A stretch of DNA of 64,000 nt from Crotophaga sulcirostris. Its lineage: Eukaryota > Chordata > Aves > Cuculiformes > Crotophagidae. Position 1 is the stretch's first letter. Each line of letters starts with the position of its first letter. The translations under genes and the position numbers were made by a program. The stretch covers positions 1,024,334 to 1,088,333 of the forward strand of contig VYZB01000030.1 in assembly GCA_013397455.1 (NCBI GenBank), given 5' to 3'. Shown piece after piece: positions 1-12,696 of this stretch. The notes under the pieces are model-generated. The model was not told where the DNA came from, searched no databases, and worked only from the letters and a program-made list of their open reading frames with translations.

Positions 1-2105
1 TCCTTGAGAGACTCTTCCTCAACTTCAAAAAGTGTAAGCTGGAAAAAAAAGATTGCCTAACTCCCCAAGAGGGAGTTACAAGAGTTGATGGATTAATATT
101 TACTGCATTTCGCACATGTCAAGAGCTATTGATAGGCACACCAGGGAAAGTACCAGAGACATCCAGAGCTAAAAGGATGAACTGCCACAGTCTGAACAAG
201 AGGACTAGTCTGGGGAGTGTTAGCAATTATGTTATGTTCATAGCAACCACCATAGGTCTATGCAGGAGGGATCTGTAAATCACCTGCGTTGGTAGGTCAG
301 TATTGATGTATTCAGAGATTTTGTGAGAATGGCTTTGAATGATTATTCCTCTTGTAGCTCTTCTTTGGTTTATTTTCCTTTGGAAGTATTGTTCATAAAA
401 TCCTGCCCTTTCTGGATTTGTCCCTCCCCAATCCCCCCCCAAAAAAAAAACCCCAAAAAACAAAACAAAAAAACAACTCAGGAACTTATCAGCCTATTTA
501 GAGTTTTACAGAGAGGCAGAAATCCCAAAGATACAGTAGTTCATAGGATTTTAGTAAAAATAGGTGGCTGGGTCTAAGTGAAACACCCACTAAGTGTCAC
601 TGATGAGAAAAAGGCTTTTCTAGAAGACTCTGGAGCCTCTGTGGGCCAGGAAAATATGAAAAATACTACCCAAACCACTTCAGTCAGAGAACTTGTGCTT
701 TCAGATGCAGCTGGTCAACTGTGAAACTGCATTCAATAGGAAGCCAAGCTTCAGTAACTCTATTGCTTCTAGAAATAGCTTTTGCCCAGGATGATTTCCA
801 CAGGGTTTGTGCTTTGATAAAACGGCTTTTCTGAAATTGTATCAAGTCATCTTCTCTAGCAGGTCTGCAGGGGTTCCTCCTGGGAGGCAGAAGCGATCAG
901 AGTGAGGAAAAAGCCCCTGTGATGGGGAGAGGAAGCAGAGTCTTGAATCACAGATAGGATCTGTGGGCATAATACAACATGCCATAGCTAGTGTTTCCAT
1001 CGAGTTCGTGGATGTAGGGAACTGGGCCAGCTCTTTTGAACTGCTTCATTCTTGTAGTGTTTTCAAAAAGCCACTTTTCTGCACCACCAAAGGGCTGAGA
1101 GGTGGAATGTATTTCTGAGTACTACGGAGCAGAGGGAAGTCTGAAGGACCTGTTCTCCTAAGAGATCCTCTTCAGCTGCTTTCAGAGCCAAGTCTCTGGG
1201 AACCCTGCCTACTTTCAATCAGTCAAAGAAAAATGTAGACAAATGCAGTCCCTCAGTGTTACAGCTTCTCTGTCTCTGAGATGATTTCCTTCCCTGCAGT
1301 GCAAATTTTTCTGCATTTCAAATATTGTTGTGTTCCTATTCGCAGGAGAACCATTCATCATTCAGGATAGGGAGGATTTTAATGATGCAGGATTGTAAAT
1401 AATAGGCCATCCTCAATTCCAACTGTGTTTCTCATGTAGCCCTCAGCGATGACAGCCTGCTTCCAAGGTCTCTGTAGCACTGCTGTATTTATTAGGTCAC
1501 AAACTATTATTCAGATTCAGTCTTAGCCAAATCTCAGCATGGGTACTGAGGCTCCTCCAGACTTGGAGAATTCAACTGCAGCTTTAGAAAGAGCCAGATC
1601 TGATGGACCCAAGGGAAATCGGATAGGAGTTCTCCCACCATCATGATCTTTGTCATTGCTGCCTCATAAGACAGAGAGAAAGGAGGAATTTTCTTGGGAA
1701 TCTTTACTCTATGCTCCTGGTTATATTAAAATTAGAGAACAGACATGCTGATGGCATCATGGTGAGTAGAGGAAGTTATCTAGTGTTGGTCATCCAATAT
1801 AATTAATAAAGTTCAGTAGCTTACTGTTGCTGGAAACATTAATGGCATGGGATAAACTACTTGCAAACTTATAGGGGGTCACAGCGTTTGTGACTACTGT
1901 GAAGTTTAGAGGTCTAGTGGTCTAAAATGCTGTCTTATTTACTTAGGTGTTTCCTTTCTCAAAACCCCTTGAAAATGTTCTTCAGCCATTGCCTTAGCCA
2001 AGCTAGTCTGCCCAGCTATCAGTGTGGCATCATCAACCTTCTGTCATCTATGCAAGCCAGTACACTGTACGTTCTGCTTTTTCTTTGCTTTTTGTGTTTT
2101 GACAG
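1..2105. other. 5' flanking non-coding DNA
   Basis: I see no gene here. The open frames are short, overlap on both strands and match no protein I know. The one distinctive feature is an A/C-rich low-complexity tract at about 433-475. It lies upstream of AGBL1 and could be intergenic, or an intron of whatever gene owns the candidate exon at 2106-2201. Confidence 0.6.
433..475. repeat. A/C-rich low-complexity tract
   Basis: A run of C is followed by long A runs interrupted by C (CCCCAAAAAACAAAAC pattern). It is low-complexity DNA. An open frame that crosses it is produced by the tract itself and is not a gene. Confidence 0.8.
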
Positions 2106-2201
2106 GAGTTTTTGCCAGTCCAGTTCAGCCCTGGATTGAACTGGAAGATGACTCTTATTCATTTTTCAAGCCTGTGCCAATCAAAGCTAAACAAGAGGAA
2201 G
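2106..2201 (+). CDS. Candidate internal exon of an unidentified protein
   Basis: Seen: a strong acceptor (long T-rich tract ending in TTTTGACAG at 2105) and a donor of the form GAAG|GTACAT at 2202 bracket exactly 96 bases. One frame stays open through the segment and reads (G)VFASPVQPWIELEDDSYSFF followed by KPVPIKAKQEE. Entry and exit phases are both 1, so the exon would be symmetric. The same frame stops at TGA 2207-2209, just past the donor, and is open for some way upstream of the acceptor. The peptide looks protein-like, with a hydrophobic start, an acidic middle and a lysine-rich end. I do not recognise the family. It lies about 7 kb upstream of the AGBL1 start codon on the same strand. 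It could belong to an upstream gene, be an alternative 5' exon, or be a chance open segment, since a second frame is also open across it. Confidence 0.35.
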
Positions 2202-5200
2202 GTACATGAGTTATAAACCCAGATAAATTTCTACAAAAATTGTGGTGGGGAATCCCTTTTGAGTTAATTCTCTATGCCCTGATATGACATCACCTGTAAC
2301 AGCCCAGCTTCCCATGTTCTCCTTCACTTATTGGGCTTGGTAAAATGCTTAACCTCATTTGGTTACTGATTTGGGTCAAATCTCTCCATTTTCTTTGTTT
2401 CTTACTCTTTCAGAGCCACTTCTTTTTTTTTTTTCTGGCACCCTTGAGTAATGAATATTATTCTGTGTCTCAGAGATGCTAAACATGAGGCAAACAAAAA
2501 AAAACAGAGAACACAGTTTGTTCTGCTAATGGGAAAGCTGTGTGTATTGCTGCGTCTGGCTGGCATAAAGTCCATTTCCTTAAACATCCAACAAACCAGA
2601 TTCTGCCTCGTCTTGCACTTACGTCTGTGCTTCTACTTTTGCAACGTGGGTGCCACACACTATTAAATTAGAATAGAGGCATTTTAAGGAGACAAAATTG
2701 ATGGCACAAGTGACAAAGAAAAGGAGAACCAGGCTGTCAGGATACAAAAAAGAATGGATTTCCTTTATAAGCAACTAAAAAGCTTGATATAGTCATGTCT
2801 GCAGAAAAATGGGGAGGGTGTTTTGTCCAGCAGAAACATTCACTGAGCTGTAAGCATCAGAACAAGGGGCTTTGCCTTGTATTGCTGCCTGGGGACCCGA
2901 CAAAGAGAATTAAAGCATCAATGCTGCTAATTTAACTATTTTGCTATGTTTTCATCCTGCTTCTCTGCTTCTTCAGTGCATCCCTACTGTTGTCCTTCAA
3001 CACAAGTGCGGCATTACAGGCTATTTGGCTGGAGGTGGGATAGTCAGCCCCACACTGTGTGTGCTCTATCAACAGCCAGAAGACTCAGCAGTCCAGCGAG
3101 GGACTTTACCTGCCTGTATTGCGTAGATTCACTGGCATAGCAGGTGTCTCCTCTCTCAGTGAACCAGGAGCAATCAGTAACACAGTGGGTAGATCTGACT
3201 TGGACATACTTGAAGCATTCAGTCGGAGAGAGAGTATTGTCTTCCTACTGTATCAGAGGTATTAAACAACACAGTAAGGGGCTCTGCAGGGACAAAATGT
3301 GAACACCTGACGGCAGTCAAGTGGTTAAATACATCTTTCTTAGGATAAGTCATGTATGTGTGTTTAATATATAACTGGCTTTTCATAAACTAGATTTAAA
3401 TAAGAGCTCAACAAGAATATTTGACAGTCTGTCAGAGTGTAAGAAACATACATTCTACTTGACAAATGAAATATTTTATTCTTCAACGAAGGAAAAAAAA
3501 ACCCAGCATGGCATGAAGTCAGCATGCTTCTCTTCCTCGTTTATGAAACAATTCATGTCTGAATTAATCTGATTTGCCAAAATATTGTCCATTGTTATTC
3601 CAAAGGAGTTCCAAAGTGTGTGGAGATCACATGAAAACTATCTGAGCCTAGGCTGCAAATGCAGGATGCATTTTCACGCCTGGGTTAACATGTTATTGCA
3701 GTGGGTCTCTCTATTTAATTTTACTAATACCCTTATGAATGAAGTAGGTTTTAGGGACATGGAGACAAAGAAGTGGGAGTTCCTATGGGAGCATGCTCCT
3801 CAGCACTAGTTAGAACAGTGGTGCAAGAAAATTCTCTATCATCCGGTACCATGTGTCCACATTAGCCACCAAAATACCAGCCCTATATCCTTGGTCATCA
3901 TGCTGAGGTAAAAATGAGCTGCAGTTTGCCCCCCAGCTGATGCTCCCCAGGGCATTCCGTCATGCAGTGACAAAATGAAAGGCACAATGGATAGGAATGT
4001 CTCCAGAGAAACAAAACTCTAATTAAGCCTGCCTGTTCCCCTCTCTTCCCCAGGCGTTCTGTATGGTACCAGCTTCATATTAAACCAGTGTAACACCAGT
4101 GGTTTCCAGTGGTCTCTTTCCAACCCAAAAGATATTAACTTCCCGTCTAGTGGTGGCAGGAGCCTTGGGTCACTTCCAGCAGCATCCGAAAATCAATTTC
4201 AGTGTCATGACTTGTGTTTTCACTTCCATTTTATCCATCTCACCACTGTAGAAGACTAAATTATTTCTGCGGAGATGGCGTTATTCAAAGAGGTAAACCT
4301 CTACACAGACATTTACAAACAGAAGATCATCTCTTCTCCACATTCGTACATATTAATATTGGTGATCACTTACGAAAAGCGTTGAGCTTGAATGAAAGAC
4401 AATGAAAATAAAGGGTTTATGAGAGAAAACAGTATCCAAATAGAAAAAAAAATCTCTTATTAAAATACATACATTTCTTGGCTACATATAATTTTCACAG
4501 GGGAACTAATTCCTCTGTAATATAAATGAAACATGGACAGTTAACTGGGTATGTTACAGAGTGATATTTCAATTGCATTTCATAAAACTCAGGCTGGCTT
4601 TGGAATGAATAATTTATCCAATTAGACTCCCCCCCTTCCATTTTTAATGGAAGTTGGCTGTCCTCTTATCTCTGGCTGGTTTAAAAATGGAAATAATCTT
4701 ATTAGAAACCAGGTGTGCAATGTGAGTGAAAAACTGGTGTCAATTCTTTGAGAATCAGGAGGAAAATATCCTCAGGTTAATCACAGGTTTCCAAGCTGAT
4801 TTTAGTTATTTGGACTTCATTTAATGCTAATGTCCAAAAATTGAATGAGTTCTGCAGTTCTGCAGTTGCTATAGCCTCTAGACAGGAAATGTGAAGCTTG
4901 GCTGTGGCTGGTCACTTTATTCTGAGGATATTGATTCTGGTGCTACAATTGCTGTGTTTAAGTCTTCTTTGGGCTCATTTTGCTTTAGCCTGTAAATTAC
5001 TTTCAAATACAATTCAGTGAGGGTTCAGATGGGTAAGAACAGGATGAATTCTGTGACAGAATCAGTGGAAATATGAAAATAACATAAGAAAATGTTATTT
5101 AAATATATTAAATTATTGTATGGGTTTCCCAATTTTAATTTACAAATCAATAATACTATAGCAGCTAGGCACCTCACTGAGGACTTCTGTCTTCCTCTCA

Positions 5201-8200
5201 TCACTTCATTCACAGGGCAGATTTCCTCATCCAGGGAGATTTTCTAACCTTATATCATTGTAATGCAATGCTGTAACTGTTGTTTTTATTTTTTTTTCCC
5301 TGTATAATATTTCTGGTTGAAAATTTGCAAACTTTATAGCTTTATAACATCTCCCCAAGGAAAACTTCAGAATTTTGCAGGTAGGGAAAACATAGGTTTA
5401 GACACAGAAACAAGTTTCTGTGGTTAATATGTTACTTAGTTTCATCTGATCCATGGTAATGGTTTCTGCATACGCTCATAAAATGTGAAATAATTGGACT
5501 GAGTGCTCTTTTAATGCAGGTTCAATGATCCTGAATTATCTTCCCTTTGCTATGGGCTAAAAAGTAGGTACATATATTTACTGGAGATCAGATGACATCT
5601 CTGACTTGTTTGTACATCTAAGCCCTGGAGCACAAGGGAAGAAAATTAGGGGTCTGAGCTTGTGCAACACCTGCAGAGAGCCCAGAGGTCCTGCTTTTGT
5701 GCTTCTAATCCCCTCTGTCCTCCTCACAATAGCATTAACTCCAGCGCTAGAAGGAAGCTGAAGTCATGAGTTTAATTTTCATTTTGTTTAAGGATCACAT
5801 AAACCTAGGGGCACAGGGGAAACAATAATGACATCAATTTAAACTCTAACAAGCCAATCTTCAAACTGGGTTGGCAATGTAATATGAATGGAAAGGGAGA
5901 ATTCGTATACTTTATTTCTAGCATTTATCTCTGTGCAGGTTTCCTATTTTATTTAACCTCTGTGTGTTGAGGCAGGGGACCTCCTGTTCTTAGAAACTAA
6001 CAAGAAAATTGGAAATTCAACAAAGTATGGAAGTGATGGCTGTGGAATGGTGGATAATCAGAGGCCTCTCAGAGTTACAGATGAGAATTTGATTTCAAAG
6101 TAGTTTTGGCATACATCTGACATCAATGTAAACATCCCTGTTGCTTTTGGGGTCTTTCATTAGCATTTCTATTTGTTAATTGTTCTTTTCATTGCATCTT
6201 GTTTTCAAATCAAATGCAAGTTCCAGACATTTCTGTTATGCAAAGCTTTCTTGTAGTCTCTGGGCACAGCCAAGTTAACTGTCCCAAAATTTTAAAGAAT
6301 ATCTGAGATTTTTCCCCCAAGCTTTGCTGTTGGTGTTCCCTTCCTCTTCGGTTGTTATAATTGCGGTGAAATGTCCACAATTTTTTCTAAAGCTTCTTCA
6401 CACAGAAAGGAAGAACTGGATCTTTGGGCTCTGTTAAGGGCTTAGGGAAGCTGAGAGACCAATGTTGTGTTCTTGGCAGGACAGAAATCTAAATACTCAT
6501 CTAACATTTTATGATGCAAGAGGAAGAGGGAATCACTATGTGGTATTCCCGAATCTGTCCTAGTGCAAGAGGGCTGGGGGATCCGGTTGTGTGATGTGGT
6601 AGGGGAGGGCATACCTACAGATGTTGCCTGCTTACATCCATCAGCTCACACTGCCTTCTGAAAATCCACATGGTGGGAATTAATAGTTCCTCACAGCTCT
6701 AGTGACAGGTACAATTGTCACAAGAAATAGAACAGAGCAACAATGTGAAAGAGCTCCTTTAAACAGCTTCTAATTAGCTCTGAAGTAATTTTCTGTCAGT
6801 GTACTACATTGTGAAAGACATAGTGTGTTGGCACTGCTCATAAACCCCATTACCCACCTTCCTCCTACCCAGCCTATTTGAGGACACAGTGACTGCATTC
6901 CCTTGGTCCTCTCCCCTCGTTATATATATCGTCTGCTATAGATTTTATTGAGTCTTGCTGATGTGAAAGAAACCCTGAAGCCTTGCCTCAGAGTCACTTG
7001 TCCAGTATAAACTCTTGGAGAATTTAACATAGGCATTGGATTCTTCCGTTGCCTTTAGGATGAATCTTCTTGCAAGGGAGGGATGAAAAGATCCCTCTGT
7101 GTATTTCCTGAGCCCTCAACTTTTTAGTAGCCATAGAGCTTATCCAAAATGCCCAAAAATTTAGTCCTCTAAATGCAGAACACCAGCTCTCTACCTAAAA
7201 TATGGTATTTCAAGGAGTGTGACAGATTTTTTTTTTTAAATTGAAATGAAGCTTATTTTTATGAAAACTAAAATCTCTGAATCTACATTTCCATAGGAAA
7301 GGATTCCATATACCTTCTCTCCTTATTCTGCCTAGCTGTCTGTAGCGCATCTTGTCCATCAATCAATGGTTGTCAGGACATTCTCTCTGAAGGGACTGAT
7401 GAGTCTCTGTAATTATGGCAAAGGTATTTTAATCTGTTTTATTTTATAACTTGGTAGTGACATCCTGGGACCTTGGCACATAGAGAAACCAAGGAATGTT
7501 ATGCTTGTGCCACTTGTTCACACATTGCTGGGCTGATATGAGGAGGATTTGTCTCACCATTTGCTTGAAGCACTTGATCAATGAAGGTTCTGCAGGATGT
7601 AATAATCATCCCATGAAAATAGTCTTTGGCCAAGAGTGGAGTGTTTTATTCTTCATTTAACTGCTCTTAGAAGATTAGGGTTTTATCTCCAGTCTGTGAT
7701 TTCTTCATTGACATCAGCAAAGAAAAGCATGCACATATTGGCTGCCTAGCATGGCTTGTCATCTTACTGAGTTCTGTAAGCCTCTGCTTTGTGCCCAGGG
7801 ACCAAGGTTCGCGTTACTGCTTCAGAAATCCTTAGTTATTCATTCAAAGGGGAAAAGGTCTTACAAAAGGACCCAGACAAGAATTAAGTGCTTATTCAAG
7901 AGGTGAAAGACTGAAATTAATATCCTCGAATTGGAAAGACAAGACCTAACTTTCGTTTTCTGCATACCAAGTAATTGTGTCCACTGTCAGCCTTCAAGTA
8001 AAGAGTAAAGTATTTTTGGATCGAAAATGCCATTCTGGCATTGAGAAACCTGAAGTGAAACTGCTGCATCCCTCAAAAAATACCCATGTCGGACTAACTG
8101 ACATTTTCACTTTGAAAATATTTCACTGGAAAATCCTCATCTAACCCTTTACTCAACTTCTTTACCTGCTCCTCCTTGTTTACCAAGTCCTTTGATATCA

Positions 8201-8348
8201 TTCAGCTGAAGCTAAAAGTGGATTCCGTGCCCTCCTAGGAATTCAAGCTACAACTACAACTGTACTACAACACGGCTTGTGCACCGGGGAGTGAACTACG
8301 CTCTGAGTTACTACACTTATACACAGAGATAGATGTGTGTGAATCACT
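2202..8348. other. 5' flanking non-coding DNA, no gene seen
   Basis: About 6 kb of AT-rich sequence contains no open frame longer than about 75 codons and no recognisable domain. There are short T and A runs (for example about 2423-2439 and 7227-7237) and a small doubled motif, TTCTGCAGTTCTGCAG, near 4850. I saw no transposable element with a clear terminus. Regulatory elements may be present but cannot be told from sequence alone. Confidence 0.6.
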
Positions 8349-8900
8349 GTGATGGACCTGGGAGCAAACTCCTGCCTGAACACCACCTTGCAGCAGATGA
8401 CTTTCCTCCCTTTTTTCCTGGCCTTTGCTGTGCAACCATGCGATGCCACTCTGCAGGCACTCGTGGTCGCTGGTAGGGCACTGCCTGTGGCTGTAGCAGC
8501 TGCGACCCAGGAGAAGCACCAAGGCTGGAAGCCAAAACCCCTCTGCGAGCCTCGGCGAACCTGCTCCACCTGTCCCTCATGCCGGGTGTATCTTCCGTTC
8601 GTTGTCAGCACTCGTTAAGACCGAGGGCATCTCTCCCGCTTACTCTGCCTTCTCCATGTCTCTGATTTCACTGGAACAGAGTCAAAAGGAGACGAGTCCA
8701 TGCGGGGTCTGGAACGGATCAGCAGGTCAGCTGGGAATGCCTGTCAGGCAGCCAGCGCACTCCCTGCCTTCTCCCTGGCTTTCTTTGAGGTTTGTAGCTC
8801 TTCTGCTTTCTTGTTGCTATTGCCACCCTCCCCACTCTCCCCCTGCCACACACCAAGCACCCAGACCTTTCCTGAGCACTTTACTTAATCCCCAGGATTC
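8349..8900. promoter_or_regulatory. GC-richer block upstream of AGBL1, possible promoter-proximal region
   Basis: This stretch is visibly richer in G+C than its surroundings, has several CpG dinucleotides (around 8540-8640), and ends in a C/T-rich run near 8820-8880. Long frames are open on both strands across 8243-8620, which here reflects base composition and lack of stops; none of the peptides is recognisable. Its position, a few hundred bases upstream of the AGBL1 start codon, suggests promoter-proximal DNA or a non-coding first exon. That role is inferred from position only. Confidence 0.25.
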
Positions 8901-8910
8901 TTTATATAGG
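8901..8910 (+). promoter_or_regulatory. TATA-like box upstream of AGBL1
   Basis: TTTATATAGG lies about 250 bases before the AGBL1 ATG. If used, transcription would start near 8930-8935, giving a 5' UTR of about 220 bases in an unspliced leader. No initiator or transcript data are visible, and TATA-like words are common in AT-rich DNA. Confidence 0.2.
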
Positions 8911-9153
8911 AATTAATCTTCTCGTCACAGTGGGAGAGCTCGGAGGGAGGGGGTACATTTATCTCTCCTGCTGAGGTCTAGAGTTGCATTGCTGTGATTA
9001 TTGGTGGTAGCAGTGTGCATGTGTCTGGGGATCTGTGTTTAGCTTCTTCGTTTCTTAAACGACACAGGGGCAGCAGCAAGGCAACTTGGAAGCTTTGCTT
9101 TCTAGCTGCGTTGTGTCTGCTGCTAGAAAGAGGGAGTGTGAGTGGAGAGCAGC

Positions 9154-9204
9154 ATGGCAGAACGAGAAGCCAGTGGCTTGCAAGTCCTTCTCTCCACCCT
9201 CCAG
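9154..9204 (+). CDS. AGBL1: AGBL1 coding exon 1 (residues 1-17)
   Basis: The exon encodes the extreme N-terminus, MAEREASGLQVLLSTLQ, and ends in phase 0 at CTC CAG|GTAAGA, a good donor. The start at 9154 is chosen because the peptide matches the AGBL1 N-terminus from its first residue. The ATG also has A at -3 and G at +4, a strong Kozak context. An in-frame TGA at 9139-9141 lies 12 bases before it, so the frame cannot extend further upstream in an unspliced leader. The next exon is 20.4 kb away. The 5' UTR start is unknown; a possible TATA-like box is at 8901. Confidence 0.9.
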
Positions 9205-12200
9205 GTAAGAAGAACTTGAACTAATGAGAGAGGTACTTGGGCTTGTTTTCCTCTTTAATTTACCAGCAGTGACTTGTTGGGCTGAGGTTGTTCGTATGAG
9301 CTCCCTACTGGCGTCTCTCTTAAAGCATCAGCGTGCAGGAGTCCTGACCTGCACCTCCCACCCTAAAAAGCTGTTTTTGAAACGAAGTTTCGCTCTTTGG
9401 AGATGAATGCTGGCAATTACTGCTATGTATCCATCACCAAGCTCTGTCTGAGAGCAGAAGCTCGGCTCCCGAGATCTTGCTGCGTTCAGTGGGGGAGCGA
9501 GGGATCGGCTGCAATGAATGGGACCTGACAGCGCCGTCAGTCTGCGAGCTGGGCAAGCCCCAACAGTGCACACTGCTGATCCAAGGGCTGAGGGGGGCGA
9601 GTAAACAGATCTGCCTGGAAGTAGCAAGTTCCTCCCTGTCAAATTGTCTTCACCTGGACCCTTAAGCACTCACAGGGAAGCGACAAAAACTTCTGAGGCT
9701 GAGCTCAGCGAGGCGCTGGCATTCGGTGTTCTCAGTAAATGCTCCTGAGGAGCAGAGGGAAGGAAAGCACCCTGGTCCAGAACCCTACTTGTTGGACAAG
9801 CTCAGCCACAGGACGAGGAGGGGTATCTCTTCCTCTGCTTGTAGGTGACCCCCTCGGTTCTCTTTTCCCCTAGCATGGGTGCACTCCTCCTACTCTTGCA
9901 GAAGACGATGTCTAAGCTGGGTCATGTGTTACCCTATGAAACAGGGGGTGTGTTTTGGGAGGGAATCTGTGCCTTCATGAGCCAATACCTTGTCATGAGA
10001 AGTGGGCAGGAATTGTTTTGCCAAGACCAGCTGCTTGCATATAAAGCATCTCCTAGAGAGCTAAGGTGAAATGCCAATTGTCTGGGTTTCTCAGGTGGCT
10101 TGAGCCCCTGTGTGCCACCACGCTGATGTGGGTCAGAACTCCATGGGGATGGGAGTTTCAGGCAGCATGTGCTGCATGGCAGGTTTCAGACGTGGAGTAC
10201 AGCATCCTCTGACTGTTTCATTTATTGTCAAAACCTCACACACTGCAGAATCAGAAACTGAGACATAGTGTGTGTAAACCAGACTTACCCTCCTGGAGGA
10301 GCCCAAAGATTCATGTCTCCCAGCCCCGTGTCCCAGAAGGTTTCAGCCACAAGCGTGTAGAGAGGGTTATAAAACCCCTTGATATACAATTGGCTTCAAA
10401 ACTATAGTTGTGGGGGCTGATCAACCTTGGCATTTTTATCCAAGCTTATGTAACTGCCAACAACTTTTATTTCTCCTATTATTGCCAGACCCTGGTTTGC
10501 CCTTCATGGCACCCTGTGGTAGTGAGTTCTGCAGGCAAACTGACACACTGAAGAAAATCATCCTACTGTCCCTTTTTTGGTAGTGTAATTTGTCTGTCCT
10601 TATGTTCTTACACTTATTTAATACATGTTCTGTACTAGATCATGTTTTTTTCTGTACCCAAGTTATAGTCCTCTCCCTATTACTTTGGGTAATTGTGAGT
10701 TGAGTGTGCATTTGGTTTTGTTTCTCCTCTCTAACATTAACGATCCTGGTGCTCTCTGCATAATCTGGGAACAGAGCTGGACAAAGCCCAGGACTAAATT
10801 GGAAGTTGTAACTTAAAATCAGGTATGTGATCATTGACAAAGTTACATGGAGGGTTAGACTAGAATAGTGAGGAGCACTGCAAGTGAAATAAGTAGTGGT
10901 ATTGTTAAAATTGCAAGGTAACACAGCATTCATCCACAGTGTTACAAAACTTGACCTTGGTACAAGAAACTTGTGTCCAAAAATTCTGTATTCACTCAGA
11001 GAAGGACAAAAATCTTTCTTGTTATATCTTCAGTTAGATGCTGAGGTTTGAGTGCAAGAGGACAGAAAGTAGGTGGTTGATGAGAATTGCAATGCTGGTA
11101 TGTTCTGAATGCCCTCCTTCCCTTACCTCCAGCCAAAACATTACCAGCATAACTGCAACACCATCACCTATCTCTGTTACAAAAATTGGGTCATAAAAAA
11201 CACCTTTACTTGACACAGTTGGAAAGCACTGGCCTGGGAAATAACTTTTGTTGATGTTTGCATTTACTGATAATATCTTTCCACACTTTGTTATTTTCTG
11301 CAACAGCTGTCCAAAACATGGTTGCTTTGTTTTTGTGTCCTGCTGGATTGTCAGTGCTGGTTCATATTCTTTTATTGGGCATGAAGAAAATGCCCGCTGC
11401 ATACAGCAGGTTATTCTGCAGGATATTGCTATGTATTTTCCATTTTTGTTAGCACATAATATTGTTTTGCATGTAGAAAGCTTTCAGGTAAAGAATGAGG
11501 GAACATTCAGCCACTAAGTCGATCTTTATGAACCTCAGAATAAAAAAATTCTTTCTCCTTCAGTCACTCACACAGAGCTAAATTTCTACCTCACTTTCAA
11601 GCACTGGTTCAGATTATTATTCTCAGTTGGAGGAATGTCCCCACCTGAGATAAGGTCTATCACCTTCAGCCAAAGGAATGATCTACCCTGTCTCTTCCTG
11701 GCATAGACTCTTTTACTCCTACTCTCACAGCATGGCTTTGGTAACGAGGGTTCATGCAGAACAGAACCAGAACACTGTGCACTTTGTAACTGAACTCCTG
11801 CTCTAGTCTAGGGAAGAAACATATTTGGTTTCTGAGTTCTTCAAAACTGTTCCCAGTGCACTGAAGGAGTGTGATCCTCCAAAGACAGCTCAAACCCCTG
11901 AAAGTGCAGCATTACAGATGTTCTGAAAAGTGACAAGGTGAAAAGCAAAAACTGCTTTCAAAGCACAGCTGTATTTTGTCACCAAAATGTCACTGCGGGG
12001 AAGATATGATATTTCAGATCTGTAGGTAAAAAGAGCTTCATTGCTTATAAGGTGCAGCTTTAAAATGTGAATTTCAGATGTAAGAAAAACCTCTCCCTGT
12101 CTCACAGGACTTGTGTCAGTGTGGCAGATCCGAGCTCTTAGGAGATTACTGTAGTTTCTCATTTTTCTTCCAACATTGTTACCTTCTTCTTTGCTCTCTC

Positions 12201-12696
12201 TTCTTGACTCTTCCCCTTCAATGTGCTCCTACAATTATCAGTTCCCATCCCTCTGGCTTGGATAGTGTTAGACCATTCTGTTCCCATCTCTTACTGCATG
12301 ACATCAAACTTCTCACCTCAGATCTAGCTCTGCTCTGTCTTTCATGTATGGATAATGCAATACGCAGACCAAGATTGGGCTCACCCTGCTCCTCACCCAC
12401 AACATGACAGAAATAAACAGCCTCCCCATGTACAGTTTATGACCATGGAAAAAGTCTGACATCCCATTTCACAGGTCACCTCTCTAATGCAAATTCCCAA
12501 AGAGACTTGGGATTAGACCTTTTGTTTATTTTAGTGCCAGGAGGGGATATCTGGGTGTTAGTTCAAAACAGATGTTAGTTGCTAAGCAGAACAATAGAAA
12601 ATTTAAGCCAGCATCTTTAATTGTGTTCCAGACTATTAAATCCCTTGGGATCGTAGAGCATCCTAGTTCCTACTCCTGGTTGTCCTGGCTCTCATC
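9205..12696 (+). other. AGBL1 intron 1, first part
   Basis: The intron begins with GTAAGA. It contains no recognisable gene. Open frames at 9328-9669, 11034-11402 and elsewhere overlap on opposite strands and show no family signature. No repeat with clear ends is visible before the CR1 at 12697. Confidence 0.75.

Noticed and set aside
227..577. Overlapping open frames through the A/C tract near 433-475
   Set aside because: They are created by the low-complexity tract, which encodes lysine/asparagine or glycine/phenylalanine runs.
8243..8611. 122-codon open frame on the minus strand, with cysteine-rich alternative frames nearby
   Set aside because: I compared it by eye with small cysteine-rich secreted families (prokineticin, dickkopf, TAFA) and the cysteine spacing does not fit. 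Frames are open on both strands, which points to base composition.
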